A stretch of 64,000 nucleotides of DNA from Ligustrum vulgare (GCA_963555705.1 OY743190.1:25055491-25119490), one strand, 5' to 3'; numbered from the stretch's first letter, positions 1 through 10,319 are shown. The notes: a model not told the origin generated them from the letters alone. A program made the numbers and translations.

Positions 1-10
1 TTTAGGTTTC

Positions 11-694
11 ATGATCACTCATCGGGGTATAGAGGTCAGTCCCGATAAAATACGGGCTCTAATTTCCATGGAATCTCCCAAAAACAGAAAGGACGTTCAG
101 AAGCTGACAGGTCGAGTAGCAGCGCTTAACAGGTTCATGTCAAGAGCAGCTGACAAGTGTTTTCCCTTTTTCAAAATACTTAGGGGAAATAAGAATTTCA
201 AATGGAATGAGGAGTGTGAGCATGCGCTACAACATTTGAAAAAATCCCTAGCAATGCCTAATGTGCTTACAAAACCAAGGCCAGGAGATGTGCTATCCTT
301 ATACTTGGGTTTTTCTCAAAATGCAATAGGCGCAGTTTTCATCAAGGAGGTTGGTCGAGCCCAGCAACCCATATATTATGTCAGCAAAGTCCTCCTTGAT
401 GCCGAAACCCGTTACACCCTTGCAGAACAGTTGGCGTTGGCACTAGTTGTAGCTTCCAGGAAATTGAGGCAGTACTTCCAATCACATACGATCATGGTAC
501 TTACCAATCATCCCCTGAAACATATACTTCAGAAGCCCGATGTATCAGGAAGATTGCTGAAATGGGCCATTGAACTTGACGAATTTGATATGTTCAAGCC
601 CCGACCCTCGATAAAAGCACAGGCCTTGGTGAACTTTATTGCAGAGCTCACACCAAGACTTCGGGGGCCAGTGAATAGCCAGAACATACCCTAG
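11..694 (+). pseudogene. pol: RT tail and RNase H domain of the Tat-lineage pol
   Basis: 227-codon open stretch. Residues 1-60 match the RT thumb/connection, where a phrase like ITHRGIEVSPDKI follows the RT core. Residues about 90-215 match the plant Ty3/gypsy RNase H, with LYLGFSQNAIGAVF, YYVSKVLLDAETRY and the conserved SGRLLKWAIELDEFD and KAQALVNFIAE. RNase H degrades the RNA strand of the RNA-DNA hybrid during reverse transcription. An in-frame TAG at 692-694 separates it from the next domain, which continues in the same frame, so the polyprotein was once continuous. Confidence 0.85.
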
Positions 695-712
695 CGCTAT
701 TGGGAAATTTTT

Positions 713-1411
713 GTGGATGGAGCATCCAACTCCTCGGGCTCGGGTGCTGGAGTCATTATTATAAGCCCGGACAAACAGGTTGAAATACAATGTGCTTTGA
801 GGTTTGAATTTGAAACAACAAACAACGAAGTAGAGTATGAAGCCATCATCATTGGGCTTGAGGTTGCTCACGGCTTTGAACTTGATCATATAAAGGTATA
901 CAGTGATTCCCAGCTGGTAGTAGGAAAAATTTTTGTCACATTCGAGAGGAAAGATGAAAAGATGAGTTTATACTACCTGCATGTTCACGACCTAAAGAGG
1001 ATGTTCGGAAGTTGTAAGATTTTGAAAATACCTCGATCAGAAAATATCAAGGATGATTCACTCTCTAGACTTATGTTCATGAGCATTGAAAATCTTGAGA
1101 GAATAGTTCATAAGAAATATGTGTCACATCTCAGTATTTCCCTAAGGCCTACGGTCATGGACATTGATCATGAGCCATCATGGATGGACTCCATTATCAA
1201 GTTTATAACTGAGGGGAGTCTCCCAGATGATCAGAGGGAGACCAGAACCATCAAACAAAGAGCAGCAAAATATTGCATGATAAGTGGAGTTCTTTTCAGA
1301 GGAGTTTTACACTGTCCTACCTCAAATGTCTTAAAGCCTCAGAAGTTGCTCAAGCTCTTTCAGAAGTACATGAAGGCATGTGTGGGAATCATCGGGGTGC
1401 TAGATCATTAG
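713..1411 (+). pseudogene. pol: Additional (archaeal-type) RNase H domain of the Tat-lineage pol
   Basis: Begins with FVDGASNSSGSGAGVIII, the first-Asp strand of an RNase H fold. It continues with NNEVEYEAIIIGLEVA (catalytic Glu region) and KVYSDSQLVVG (third acidic residue), and ends with ENIKDDSLSRL where the family usually has a final conserved Asp. Plant Tat elements are known to carry this second RNase H downstream of the first. The rest of the frame is the linker towards integrase; a frameshift near 1300-1400 moves the coding frame into the next entry. Confidence 0.8.
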
Positions 1412-2217
1412 TCCACAAACTCCTCAAAAACGGATACTATTGGCCGACCATGAGGACGGATGCAATGGGTTATGTGAAGAAGTGTGACAAGTGTCAGAGG
1501 CATGGGAATATTATACACAGACCAACTGAGGATCAAACTCCTGTCTAGTACCTAGGGTCATTTGAACAGTGGGGAATCGATATTCTAGGCCATTTTCCCC
1601 TAGTACAAGGACAGTTGAAGTTCATAGCAGTGGCCATGAAATATTTCACTAAATGGGTGGAGGAAGAGGCCCTAGCAACAATTTTAGAGCCCAAATTAAG
1701 ATCGTTTGGAAATCCATCATATGCAGGTTTGGTCTCCCAAAAGTATTGATAACGAACAATGGCAGGCAGTTCGACAATGCGTAATTCAGAAATTTATGTA
1801 CAAATTTACATATTGGCCATCGTCTGACATCGGTTGCACATCCCCAGAGTAATGGGCTTGCAGAAGTGACGAACAGGATAATACTCCAAGACCTTCGCAC
1901 GAGGATAGGAGATGCACGGGGGTCTTGGCCTGATGAACTACCGGCCATACTTTGGTCTTATAGAACCTCACATCGCACAACCACTGGGGAAACTCCCTTC
2001 ATGCTTACTTTCGGGATAGAGGCGACAATTCCCACTGAAGTAGGCATACCAAGTCACAGGCGTCTTTTCCCAAAAATGGAGGGAGAATGTATAGGCGAAC
2101 ACCTTGACTTACTTGAGGACATTCGTGATCATGGTAATTCAAAGATAGCATCTTATCAAAGCAGAACAGCTAAGTACTTCAACAGCAGGGTCACAACAAG
2201 AAGGTTTAGGGCAGGAG
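1273..2217 (+). pseudogene. pol: Integrase of the Tat-lineage element (HHCC finger and core), cut by insertion
   Basis: The HHCC zinc finger is visible (HEGMCGNH, then CDKCQRHG). After an in-frame TAG at 1546-1548 the core starts with QWGIDILGHFP, which carries the first catalytic Asp. The second Asp lies in the family phrase for DNG, but here it reads TNNGRQFDN, so that Asp is Asn. The third acidic residue follows in NGLAEVTNRIILQ. Frame changes occur around 1700-1860. The frame is broken at 2217 by the CRM element and resumes at 9197. Integrase would insert the cDNA copy into the chromosome; this copy cannot. Confidence 0.8.
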
Positions 2218-3096
2218 TGATGCAAACCACGTAGCAATTGTAGCTACGCAACCCACAAAATATTGAAATCGACCCAAGAACACCAAGAAACCACGATTTA
2301 TGGATCCAATTAAAATTAATTGAACCAAGCAATCAATACAATCACTGGGATATATTGACCTCTTGATCACAAGAAATAATAATTCTCACCGAGATTTGAA
2401 CAAACAAGAATAACTCGCAAGTTCGGATTTTATTCAATGAAGAATAAGGTTGTGAAAGCAAAATAGCCTCTCAATAATAATATCAAAGTTGTGTAAAATA
2501 ATGAAAATTACATCCCTATAAATAAGGTCAAAACCTGACTAAAGAGTTTTAATTATATTAGGAAAGAAATACCTAAAAATAAGGAAAATAATTAAAATCC
2601 TAAAATAACGCGTATAGCTATTTACGGCCGTGAATCCTTCCTTTACGGCCGTAACTTGGTTTCTGTTTAACATTTACGGCCGTGAGACATATTTTTACGG
2701 CCGTAAGTCATATTTCCTAAAAATCATAATTTTAACAAAGACTGCGTTACGGCCGTGATAATGTGGTTTACGGTCGTAAATTCAATTCTTCACAATTTTC
2801 AGTTCTTTTGCAGTAGACTTGTTACGGCCGTGAGTAGTGTATGTTACGGCCGTAAATTTGAGATTTCACAATTTTCTTCGACGGCTTGAATGAGGTTGAT
2901 CCACTCGTCGTTTTGGCTCGGTCCCAACATGGAACTTGCTTCTTTTGACAACACGAACATTGTTTTGGCCATTGTTTCTTGTACTAGCTTGTCCATTGCT
3001 TCATTGGCCCTCTTTGTTTGCAATCGAGTCATCGGTCCCCCTTTGATCATCAACGGATCTTTGTGCGGGCTTGTATTCGTGGTCTGGATCACATCA
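2218..3096 (-). repeat. 3' LTR of the CRM-clade element
   Basis: 879 bp, same length as the partner at 8318-9196 (offset 6100). On + it runs TGATGCAAACC to GATCACATCA. It encodes about the last 84 residues of pol (ending at 2844) and carries the paired TTACGGCCGTRA palindromes at 2622-2855. Confidence 0.95.
2622..2855. promoter_or_regulatory. Paired palindrome array TTACGGCCGTRA in U3 (3' LTR copy)
   Basis: Eight copies of the 12-bp palindrome start at 2622/2643, 2674/2695, 2747/2768 and 2822/2844. Within pairs the start-to-start distance is 21, 21, 21 and 22 bp, two DNA turns; pairs are 52-75 bp apart. Deviations are mainly C/T at the CpG (for example TTACGGTCGTAA). The array sits 100-330 bp upstream of the TATA-like sequence in element orientation. 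The pol stop codon TAA is part of the palindrome at 2844. Same array at 8722-8955 in the other LTR. Confidence 0.8.
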
Positions 3097-4187
3097 TCCC
3101 CTCCCTCTTCGAAAGGATTCGACCTCGAATCTGTACCTGCATCAAACGGAGATAGATCGGAAACATTAAATGAAGCCGAAACATTATACTCACCAGGAAG
3201 ATCGAGTTTATAGGCATTTTCGTTGATCCTTTCAATCACTTGGAATGGACCATCCCCTCGCAGTTGTAACTTTGACTTGCGTTGTTCTGGAAACCGCTCA
3301 TTTCTCAAATGTATCCAAACCCAATCACCGGGTTCAAATATGACGCCCTTTCTTCCTTTGTTAGCCTGCGAAGCATAATATTCATTTTTCTTTTCAATTG
3401 CCAACCTCACCTTGTCGTGGAGTGATTTAACCATCTCAGCCTTTTTCTTTCCATCTAAACTACTTCGTTCATTCACAGGTAAAGGAATTAAATCCAATGG
3501 TGTTAGCGGATTAAAACCATAAACAATTTCAAATGGTGAACAAGAAGTAGTAGAATGTATAGCCCTATTATATGTAAATTCAATAAATGGTAAACACTCT
3601 TCCCAATTTTTCAGATTTTTATGGAATATGGTGCGCAATAATTGAATCATTGTCCTATTTACTACCTCGGTCTGTCCATCGGTCTGTGGGTGACAAGTTG
3701 TAGAAAAAAGTAGTTTTGTTCCTAGTTTGTTCCACAAGACTCTCCAAAAATGACTAAGGAATTTAACATCCCTATCCGAGACTATACTCTTAGGAACCCC
3801 ATGTAAGCGCACGACTTCCCTAAAGAAAATATCAGCTATGTTGGTAGCATCATCAGTTTTATGGCATGGTATGAAATGTGTCATTTTACTAAAGCGATCT
3901 ACCACCACAAAAATCGAGTCTCTACCCTTCTTAGTCCTAGGTAATCCCAAAACAAAATCCATAGAGATATCGACCCAAGGTTCACTAGGGACGGGTAAAG
4001 GCATATATAATCCATGAGGTTTAATCCTAGATTTTGCCTTCTTGCAAGTAAGGCATCTACTACAAACCCGAACCACATCAACCTTCATCTTAGGCTAATA
4101 GAAATGTTCTCTTAGGATTTCGATGGTCTTTTTAATTCCAAAATGACCCATTAGACCTCCACTATGGGCCTCTCTCACAAGTAACTC
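2844..4187 (-). pseudogene. pol: Integrase of the CRM-clade element with CRM-type C-terminal tail
   Basis: The HHCC finger spans 4187-4030 ([22 protein letters not shown]) and is broken by a Trp to TAG change at 4095-4097. The 414-codon open frame from 4088 then holds the complete catalytic core: SMDFVLGLP (Asp), [14 protein letters not shown] (Asp), and [13 protein letters not shown] (Glu). The C-terminal domain has [25 protein letters not shown] and VSDLSPFD. The tail [17 protein letters not shown] and about 84 residues beyond it are encoded inside the LTR and stop in a U3 palindrome. In the CRM clade this tail (CR motif) is thought to guide insertion into centromeric chromatin; that role here is inference. 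Confidence 0.88.
3097..3112 (-). other. Polypurine tract of the CRM-clade element
   Basis: On -, TCGAAGAGGGAGGGGA lies directly against the 3' LTR, as expected for the plus-strand primer. Confidence 0.85.
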
Positions 4188-4189
4188 CC

Positions 4190-4903
4190 TCATTGAACAC
4201 CTAGGGACACACAATTTATTTTCTCGGAATAAATAATCATCATGTTAAAAAACTTATCCACAGCTCCTTTACCACATGAATCATAAATACTAGAAAAGTC
4301 CGGATCATTAGCATACATGTCCTTAACGTATTCGAACCCAAGCAATTTATAATGCAAAGAAGTTAAAAGAATATACCTTCGAGGAAATGCATCTGCCACC
4401 ACATTTTCCTTACCTTGTTTGTACCGGATGAGATAGGGAAAGGTTTCGATGAACTCTACCCATCTTGCATGTCTCTTACTCAGCTTAGCTTGACCCCTCA
4501 AATGCTTCAGGGACTCATGATCGGTGTAAATCACGAACTCCCGTGGCCACAAGTAATGTTGCCATGTCTCCAAAGCGCGCACTAGTGAGTATAACTCCTT
4601 GTCATATGTGGGATAATTAAGAGCAGCCCCCTTTAGCTTTTCGCTAAAATAGGCTATTGGCCTTCGATCCTGCATTAAAACAGCTCCAATGCCTAGCCCT
4701 GAGGCATCACATTCAATCTCAAAAGTCTTGTCAAAGTTAGGAAGTGATAAAACCGGTGATTCACACAACATATTTTTAATAGTCTCAAATGCATGCTCCT
4801 GTTCTACTCCCCATTTAAACCCTACACTCTTTTTGACAATTTCTGTGAGTGGTGCAGCAATTGTGTTACAATCCTTAACAAAATGCCTATAAAAACTAGT
4901 CAA
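4190..4903 (-). pseudogene. pol: RNase H domain of the CRM-clade pol
   Basis: Continues in frame after the stop at 4946. It opens with the RT thumb ([20 protein letters not shown]), then RNase H motifs [44 protein letters not shown] and [10 protein letters not shown]; the last is usually VADALSRR. A frameshift near 4190 separates it from integrase. Confidence 0.88.
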
Positions 4904-4945
4904 CCCATGAAAACTTCTAACCTCAGTTATGCTTTTAGGTGTTGG

Positions 4946-5664
4946 TCATTCTTTAATAGCTTTGACTTTCTCTTCATCTACTTCTATTCCTTCAGCACTA
5001 ACCACATAGCTAAGAAACACAACTTTCTCCATGCAAAAATTACTCTTTTTAAAATTAGCAAAAAGTTGCTCTTGCCTCAAAACCACAAGCACACACCTAA
5101 CATGCTCCACATGTTCATTCAGAGTTTTACTATATATCAAGATATCATCGAAGTAAACTACAACGAATTTACCTATAAATGCACGTAAAACATGATTCAT
5201 TAAACGCATAACGTGCTAGGTGCATTAGTAAGTCCAAACGGCATAACTAACTATTCATATAAGCCATATTTAGTTTTAAAAGCAGTTTTCCACTCATCTC
5301 CTTCCTTCATTCTAATTTGATGATAACCACTCTTAAGATCAATTTTACTAAATATGCTAGAGCCATGCAATTCATCCAACATATCATCTAACCTAGGAAT
5401 AGGATGATGATACTTTACCGTTATGTTGTTGATGGCTCTACAATCAACACACATTCTCCAAGTCCCGTCCTTCTTTGGTACAAGTAACACAGGTACGGCA
5501 CATGGACTCATGCTCTCCCTTATGTACCCCTTGCTCATCAACTCCTCCACTTGCTTTCGAAGCTCCTTCGTCTCCTCGGGATTACTCCTATAAGCGGGAC
5601 GGTTTGGAATGACTGCTCCAGGTACAAAATCAATCTGATGCTCAATACCTCGAATGAGTGGCAA
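4946..5664 (-). pseudogene. pol: Reverse transcriptase of the CRM-clade pol
   Basis: Domain order is normal: IDFVPGA, then [20 protein letters not shown], then [12 protein letters not shown] (first catalytic Asp), then MPFGLTNAPST, then VVYFDDILIYS (YxDD box). Lesions: Trp to TAG at 5251-5253 after KYGLYE, a one-base loss near 5210 after NAPST, and an in-frame stop at 4946-4948. The catalytic residues remain, but the protein cannot be made in one piece. Confidence 0.9.
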
Positions 5665-6615
5665 CCCACTAGGTATATCCTCCGGAAATACATCGTCAAA
5701 TTCCAGGAAAAGAGAGAAATAGCCAAACTAGGGAGGGGTTTGTTAGCTTCATCAAGGGCAATGAATGACTCCTTGTACAATAAAAGGACCATTGGTCGAT
5801 TTTCCAAGAAAGCTTTCTTGATTTCACTACTTTTGGCATAGAAGCTCACTCTTGGTTTTTCTTTTCTCGCACTCTTCGCTCCCTCTCCTTTTTCTGAGGT
5901 ATGTACCCCAATACTCTTTTTTTCTCTCGCCTCTCCTTTTTCTGGAGTCGTGGCTCCAACCCTATTTTCCTCTCCTTTTTCTGAGGTTGTGGCCTCAACT
6001 CTCTTTTTCTCAATATTCCTCACCTTTTGTTCTTCATCATTTTTCAATTTAACTTGATCTGCATAAACTTGTGATGGTGTCAATGGTGTAAGTGTAATTT
6101 TTCTCCCATCCTTGGTAAAACTATATCTATTTTTATACCCATCATGTGCCACCTTCCTATCATACTGCCAAGGCCTACCAAACAAAATGTGTCCGGCTTG
6201 CATAGGAACCACATCACACATCACTTCATCCATATAGCTACCAATCGAAAAATTTACTAACACCCTCCTATTCACCTTAATTTTACCACTATCATTTAAC
6301 CACTGAAGTCTATAAGGTGATGGATGCTTTAACAATGGTAACCCTAATTTCTAAATTAGTATGGTACTAGCAACATTTGTACAACTACCACCATCAATAA
6401 TCATACTACATACCTTGTCTTGGATGCGACACCGTGTATGAAATATGTTCTCCCTCTGTTGCTCCACGTCATCCACGTTGACTTTAGCACTAAGGGCTCG
6501 CCTCGCTACTAATAACGTCACATGCTCTCCGGATAACAATTCCTCATTATCACTAGCTTCCTCCAAAGCGGGCATGTCACTGTAGTCTTCCTCATCGCTG
6601 CCACTTTCCCCAAGT
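5538..6615 (-). pseudogene. pol: Retropepsin-like aspartic protease and linker of the CRM-clade pol
   Basis: The active site reads IDGGSCTNVAS; DGG in place of DSG/DTG is usual in this clade. A TAG at 6351-6353 interrupts the frame shortly after. The same frame resumes with KHPSPYRLQWLNDSGKI and GHILFGRPWQYD. Next comes a low-complexity linker with repeats of the type EATTSEKGEE (about 6060-5870). A frameshift near 5660 joins it to reverse transcriptase. The protease would cut the Gag-Pol polyprotein. Confidence 0.8.
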
Positions 6616-6704
6616 CCCCTCTGCTCGCAAGGTAATAACACGCCTATTAGGGCATCAAGCCCCCTCTGCTCGCAAGGTAATAACACGCCTATTAGGGCAT
6701 TGAG
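6616..6704 (-). repeat. 45-bp tandem duplication next to the zinc knuckle
   Basis: Two copies with period 45 bp (marker CCCCTCTGCTCGCAAGG ends the 15-codon unit on +). The duplication repeats the segment after the last knuckle Cys (CPNRRVITLRAEG) and introduces a TGA at the junction in that frame. Confidence 0.85.
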
Positions 6705-7746
6705 AAGCCACATGTCCTCTTCCCAAGCATTTGAAGCATTGGATATCTCTACTTCTAGATGGTTGAGACTCCCCTTTGGGTGGAAATTTGTTAATGGACT
6801 CCTCCTTTCCCTTGGTGACCTCAAACTTTCCTTTTGGTGCCTCAAACTTCCCTTTAGAAACAGCCCCATCGCTTTTATTTTCCTACTTCGACTTCCAAGA
6901 CGGATTAGAACTCGAAGAACCCGACTGATACTTAGCTGTCCCTTTTCTCTTCAATTGCTTCTCCACGTTCATGGTCATATGTAACATATCTTCTAACTCC
7001 ACATAGTGTTGCAATTTGACCACATTTGCTATTTCTTTATTCATCCCATTTAAGAAACGGGCCATAGTGGCCTCTTCATCCTCCTCTACGTTGGCTCTAA
7101 GTATTAACATCTCCATCTCCTTATGATAATCCTCGACACTCTTAGAACCTTGGTAAAGACTTTGCAGTTTTTGATGAAGTTCCCTATGGTAATGACTAGG
7201 AACAAACCTCTTCCTCATGACAGCCTTTAATTCACCCCATGTACTAATAGGTCTCTCACGATTTAGCCTCCTAGAGGTTGCTAATTGATCCCACCTAGTA
7301 AGTGCATAATCAGTGAATTCAAGGACTGCAACCTTAACCTTTTTCTGCTCCGTATAGCTGTAGCAATTGAATATCAACTCAATCCTTTTCTCCCACTCTA
7401 AATATTGTTCCGGATCACTCCGACCCTTAAAGGAAGGAATAGTTGTTTTGATATTACCCATGCCACGATCCTGTCGATCCCCAACATCCTCTCTACCTCA
7501 TCGTTCATGCCTAACATCTCTATCCATAAGTGCCCCATCATCATACCCATCAAATTAATCTTCTTCCTCTGTCTCTATCCTATGACCACGCCCCACTTGT
7601 CTCCGCACATTGGGCGCTTCCCTAGGCTGCTCTAACCTTTCAATCCTGCTTGACATAGCCCCAAGCATTTTCTCAAAGCGTTGTGCCAATTCTTCCACCA
7701 TGTTGACTTGATCGCCGTTCTTTGCTGTAGTAGAATTTTCCGACAT
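6690..7746 (-). pseudogene. gag: Gag of the CRM-clade element (N-terminus, capsid, zinc knuckle)
   Basis: Start ATG at 7746 after the leader. Residues 1-63 are coiled-coil-like (VEELAQRFEKML). A TAA at 7555 and a further TGA near 7500 interrupt the frame. The retrotransposon Gag domain follows (FKGRSDPEQYLEWEKRIELI, then RWDQL, TWGELKAVMRKRFVP). A CCHC knuckle (CFKCLGRGHVASQC) lies near 6710-6750 in a shifted frame. Gag would form the virus-like particle and bind the RNA. Original length would be about 350 residues, normal for the clade. Confidence 0.85.
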
Positions 7747-8299
7747 CCTAAACTAAGTAATATATGCCTCACGTGTATTTCGCTCGTGTATCACTCAATT
7801 TTTTGTTTTTACCCTCTATTGATCTCACCTCTCTGCCTTTTTCCACTCAATGGCTTTCACCCCAATTGCTTCAAAGAACGAACCCGAACTCAAACAAGTT
7901 TAAGCCCGAATGATTCAAATCGAGTATGAGTGAGAATTTATGAATTTGTTGGAAAACTCGAAGAAGACTTTTAGAGAATGGAATTAGACTCTATATAGGA
8001 CTTGATACTTTTATGGGAAATAAGATTGTTTCAAGAAAGTATTTCTTGAAATCAAATAACAACTTTTTCTTTTGCTATTGAAATTTTCGTTTTTTTTTCC
8101 TCGAAAATTCAACTACAAGAATAACGAAACAAACGAAATTTAATTTGGATCACAAACGAAGGAAATAACGACTATTGAATTTTTTTTTTTTTTTGTGATA
8201 CTTTTTGGATTAAAGACTCAAGAACTGGAAGAACACGAAGAACAAGATTAAAGAAGACTCAAGAAAACAAAACAAAGATATAACCTTGATTTTTGGAGC

Positions 8300-8315
8300 C
8301 TAAGCTCTGATACCA
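8300..8315 (-). other. Primer binding site, initiator Met tRNA
   Basis: On -, TGGTATCAGAGCTTAG begins two bases after the 5' LTR. TGGTATCAGAGC is the complement of the 3' end of plant initiator Met tRNA and primes minus-strand synthesis. Confidence 0.9.
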
Positions 8316-8317
8316 AA

Positions 8318-9196
8318 TGATGCAAACCACGTAGCAATTGTAGCTACGCAATCCACAAAATATTGAAATCGACCCAAGAACGCCAAGAAACCACAATTTA
8401 TGGATCTAATTAAAATTAATTGAACCAAGCAACCAATACAATCACTGGGATATATTGACCTCTTGATCACAAGTAATAACAATTCTCACCGAGATTTGAA
8501 CAAACAAGAATAACTCGCAAGTTCGGATTTTATTCAATGAAGAATAAGGTTGTGAAAGCAAAATAGCCTCTCAATAATAATATCAAAGTTGTGTAAAATA
8601 ATGAAAATTACATCCCTATAAATAGGGTCAAAACCTGACTAAAGATTTTTAATTATACTAGGAAAGAAATACCTAAAAATAAGGAAAATAATTAAAATCC
8701 TAAAATAACGCGTATAGCTATTTACGGCCGTGAATCCTTCCTTTACGGCCGTAACTTGGTTTATGTTTAACATTTATGGCCGTGAGACATATTTTTACGG
8801 TCGTAAGTCATATTTCCTAAAAATCATAATTTTAACAGAGACTGTGTTACGGCCGTGACAATGTGGTTTACGGCCGTAAATCCAATTCTTCACAATTTTC
8901 AGTTCTTTTGCAGTAGACTTGTTAAGGCCGTGAGTAGTGTATGTTACGACCGTAAATATGAGATTTCACAATTTTTTTCGACGGCTTGAATGAGGTTGAT
9001 CCACTCGTCGTTTTGGCTCGGTCCGAACATGGAACTTGCTTCTTTTGACGACACGAACATTGTTTTAGCCATTGTTTCTTGTACTAGCTTGTCCATTGCT
9101 TCATTGGCCCTCTTTGTTTGCAATCGAGTCATCGGTCCCCCTTTGATCATCAACGGATCTTTGTGCGGGCTTGTATTCGTGGTCTGGATCACATCA
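8318..9196 (-). repeat. 5' LTR of the CRM-clade element
   Basis: Aligns end to end without gaps with 2218-3096. In element orientation it holds the palindrome array (8955-8722), then a TATA-like stretch TATTTATAG near 8620, then the 5' leader. The repeated piece of the pol C-terminus at 8944-9192 has no upstream coding context here and should not be called as a gene. Confidence 0.95.
8722..8955. promoter_or_regulatory. Paired palindrome array in U3 (5' LTR copy)
   Basis: Counterpart of 2622-2855 with unchanged spacing. Some copies have lost the CpG (TTATGGCCG, TTACGGTCG, TTACGACCG, TTAAGGCCG), as expected for methylated, decaying sites. This is the copy that would drive transcription of the element. 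Confidence 0.75.
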
Positions 9197-9383
9197 AGGA
9201 GACCTCGTGCTGAGGAAAGTTGAAGCAGCTGGGCATCCCCAGGGGAAACTTGGGCCCGCTTGGGAAGGACCCTATGAAGTTATACGACAAACTCGAGGAG
9301 GATCATACAATCTTTAGGATCTTACAGGAACACCACTTCCGAGACCCTGGAATGCAGATAACCTGAAAATCTACTACAAGTAG
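9197..9383 (+). pseudogene. pol: C-terminal piece of the interrupted Tat-lineage integrase
   Basis: Rejoined to the sequence before 2218, this gives the typical integrase C-terminus (after FRAG: DLVLRKVEAAG, GKLGPAWEGPYEV, GSYNL). A stop follows GSYNL, then the usual end motif (WNADNLKIYYK) and a natural TAG at 9381-9383. The direct repeat AGGAG occurs on both sides of the nested element, which proves the insertion site. Confidence 0.85.
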
Positions 9384-9522
9384 AATGATCAAGCTTTGTA
9401 GTCCGCCCCCTTTAATTCTCCTTGAACTTTATTTTTTGTTTAATTTCTGGCCTGCCTGCCCACTTTTATTTCTCCAAACACATTTGTAAATAAAAGAAAA
9501 ATTTCTCCAATAATTTTATTCG

Positions 9523-9690
9523 CCAATGAGCAAGCACTCGAAAGCCTTCCCCACGAGGAAGCACTCGAAAGCCTTCCTCACGAGCAAGCACTCGAAAGCT
9601 TTCCCCACGAGCAAGCACTCAAAGCCTTACCCACGAGCAAGCACTCGAAAGTCTTCCCCACGAGCAAGCACTCGAAGCCTTGCCAATGTC
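9523..9690 (+). repeat. Tandem repeat, unit of about 27-28 bp, six copies
   Basis: About six copies of a unit like ACGAGCAAGCACTCGAAAGC followed by CTTCCCC, in the 3' untranslated region of the Tat-lineage element. Copies differ by one to three bases. Short arrays in this region are common in Tat/Ogre elements. Confidence 0.8.
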
Positions 9691-9817
9691 CGAGCACCAT
9701 AGTAGCTAACCCCGAACCATTTCTCGAAAACTGCCCCGAGCATCATCGACAATTCTTTCATCATAACTGAAGTCTGTAATGATCAGGGTTCATTACTGCT
9801 CGGGGATTATCAACCCA

Positions 9818-9955
9818 TGATCTTATAAATTAATTTAGCTCATGCAGATCATTGCTCATACATTGACCACATTCAGAGTTAACATGTGATCTTATAAATT
9901 AATTTAGCTCATGCAGATCATTGCTCATACATTGACCACGTTCGAGGTTAATACA
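9818..9955 (+). repeat. 69-bp tandem duplication
   Basis: Two nearly identical copies starting TGATCTTATAAATTAATTTA, period 69 bp (starts 9818 and 9887), in the 3' UTR of the outer element. The stretch from 9690 to 10318 otherwise holds scattered variants of CATTGCTCATACATTGACCA and no gene. Confidence 0.8.
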
Positions 9956-10319
9956 TTATCCTTTAAACTAATTTTGTTCATGTTGTCACTGTTCACGCAC
10001 TGTTGATATTCGGGGTTTATCATTGCTCGTGCACTTGTGCATTGTCAACATTATTTGATTAAATATTGTTCAGGCCCAAGCTCATGCATTGACAATGTTC
10101 GAGATATGTGATCATACATGTTTAGTTAATTTATGGATCATTCATGTTAGTCATGATAGCGTATTGTACTCGCCGTAAGTCTACTAATGGTCGAGAATAA
10201 CGGGTAATCATACAGTGTGGATAATCAAACAGTAGCTCGAGATAAGGACATAATTCAAAACACGAATTCTCCATTTAAAGTGATGTTTGTTACAAAAAAT
10301 GGAGGCGGGGATACAAAAT

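Larger units (their letters stand above)
2218..9196 (-). mobile_element. CRM-clade chromovirus (Ty3/gypsy), near full length, nested
   Basis: 6979-bp LTR retrotransposon on -. Two 879-bp LTRs (TGATG...CATCA), TSD AGGAG on both sides (2213-2217 and 9197-9201), a primer site matching initiator Met tRNA, a purine-rich tract, and gag-PR-RT-RH-IN in that order. The pol frame crosses into the 3' LTR, and the integrase tail has [17 protein letters not shown]; both are hallmarks of the CRM (centromeric) clade. By eye the LTRs differ at about 25 of 879 positions, mostly transitions, so the insertion is fairly recent. Multiple stops and frameshifts leave no working polyprotein. Confidence 0.88.

Noticed and set aside
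545..889. 114-codon frame on - over the Tat RNase H region
   Set aside because: Shadow of the + strand RNase H frames, which carry recognisable domains.
2890..3213. 107-codon frame on + over the CRM integrase tail (also 8990-9223)
   Set aside because: Reverse-strand shadow of pol; the second copy exists because the LTR is duplicated.
8944..9192. 82-codon frame on - in the 5' LTR
   Set aside because: Duplicate of the pol C-terminus that lies in the LTR; it has no start context and no upstream pol here.
9523..9690. Possible CRISPR-like array of 27-28-bp repeats
   Set aside because: Repeats are contiguous without unique spacers and lie in a plant retrotransposon 3' UTR; simple minisatellite.
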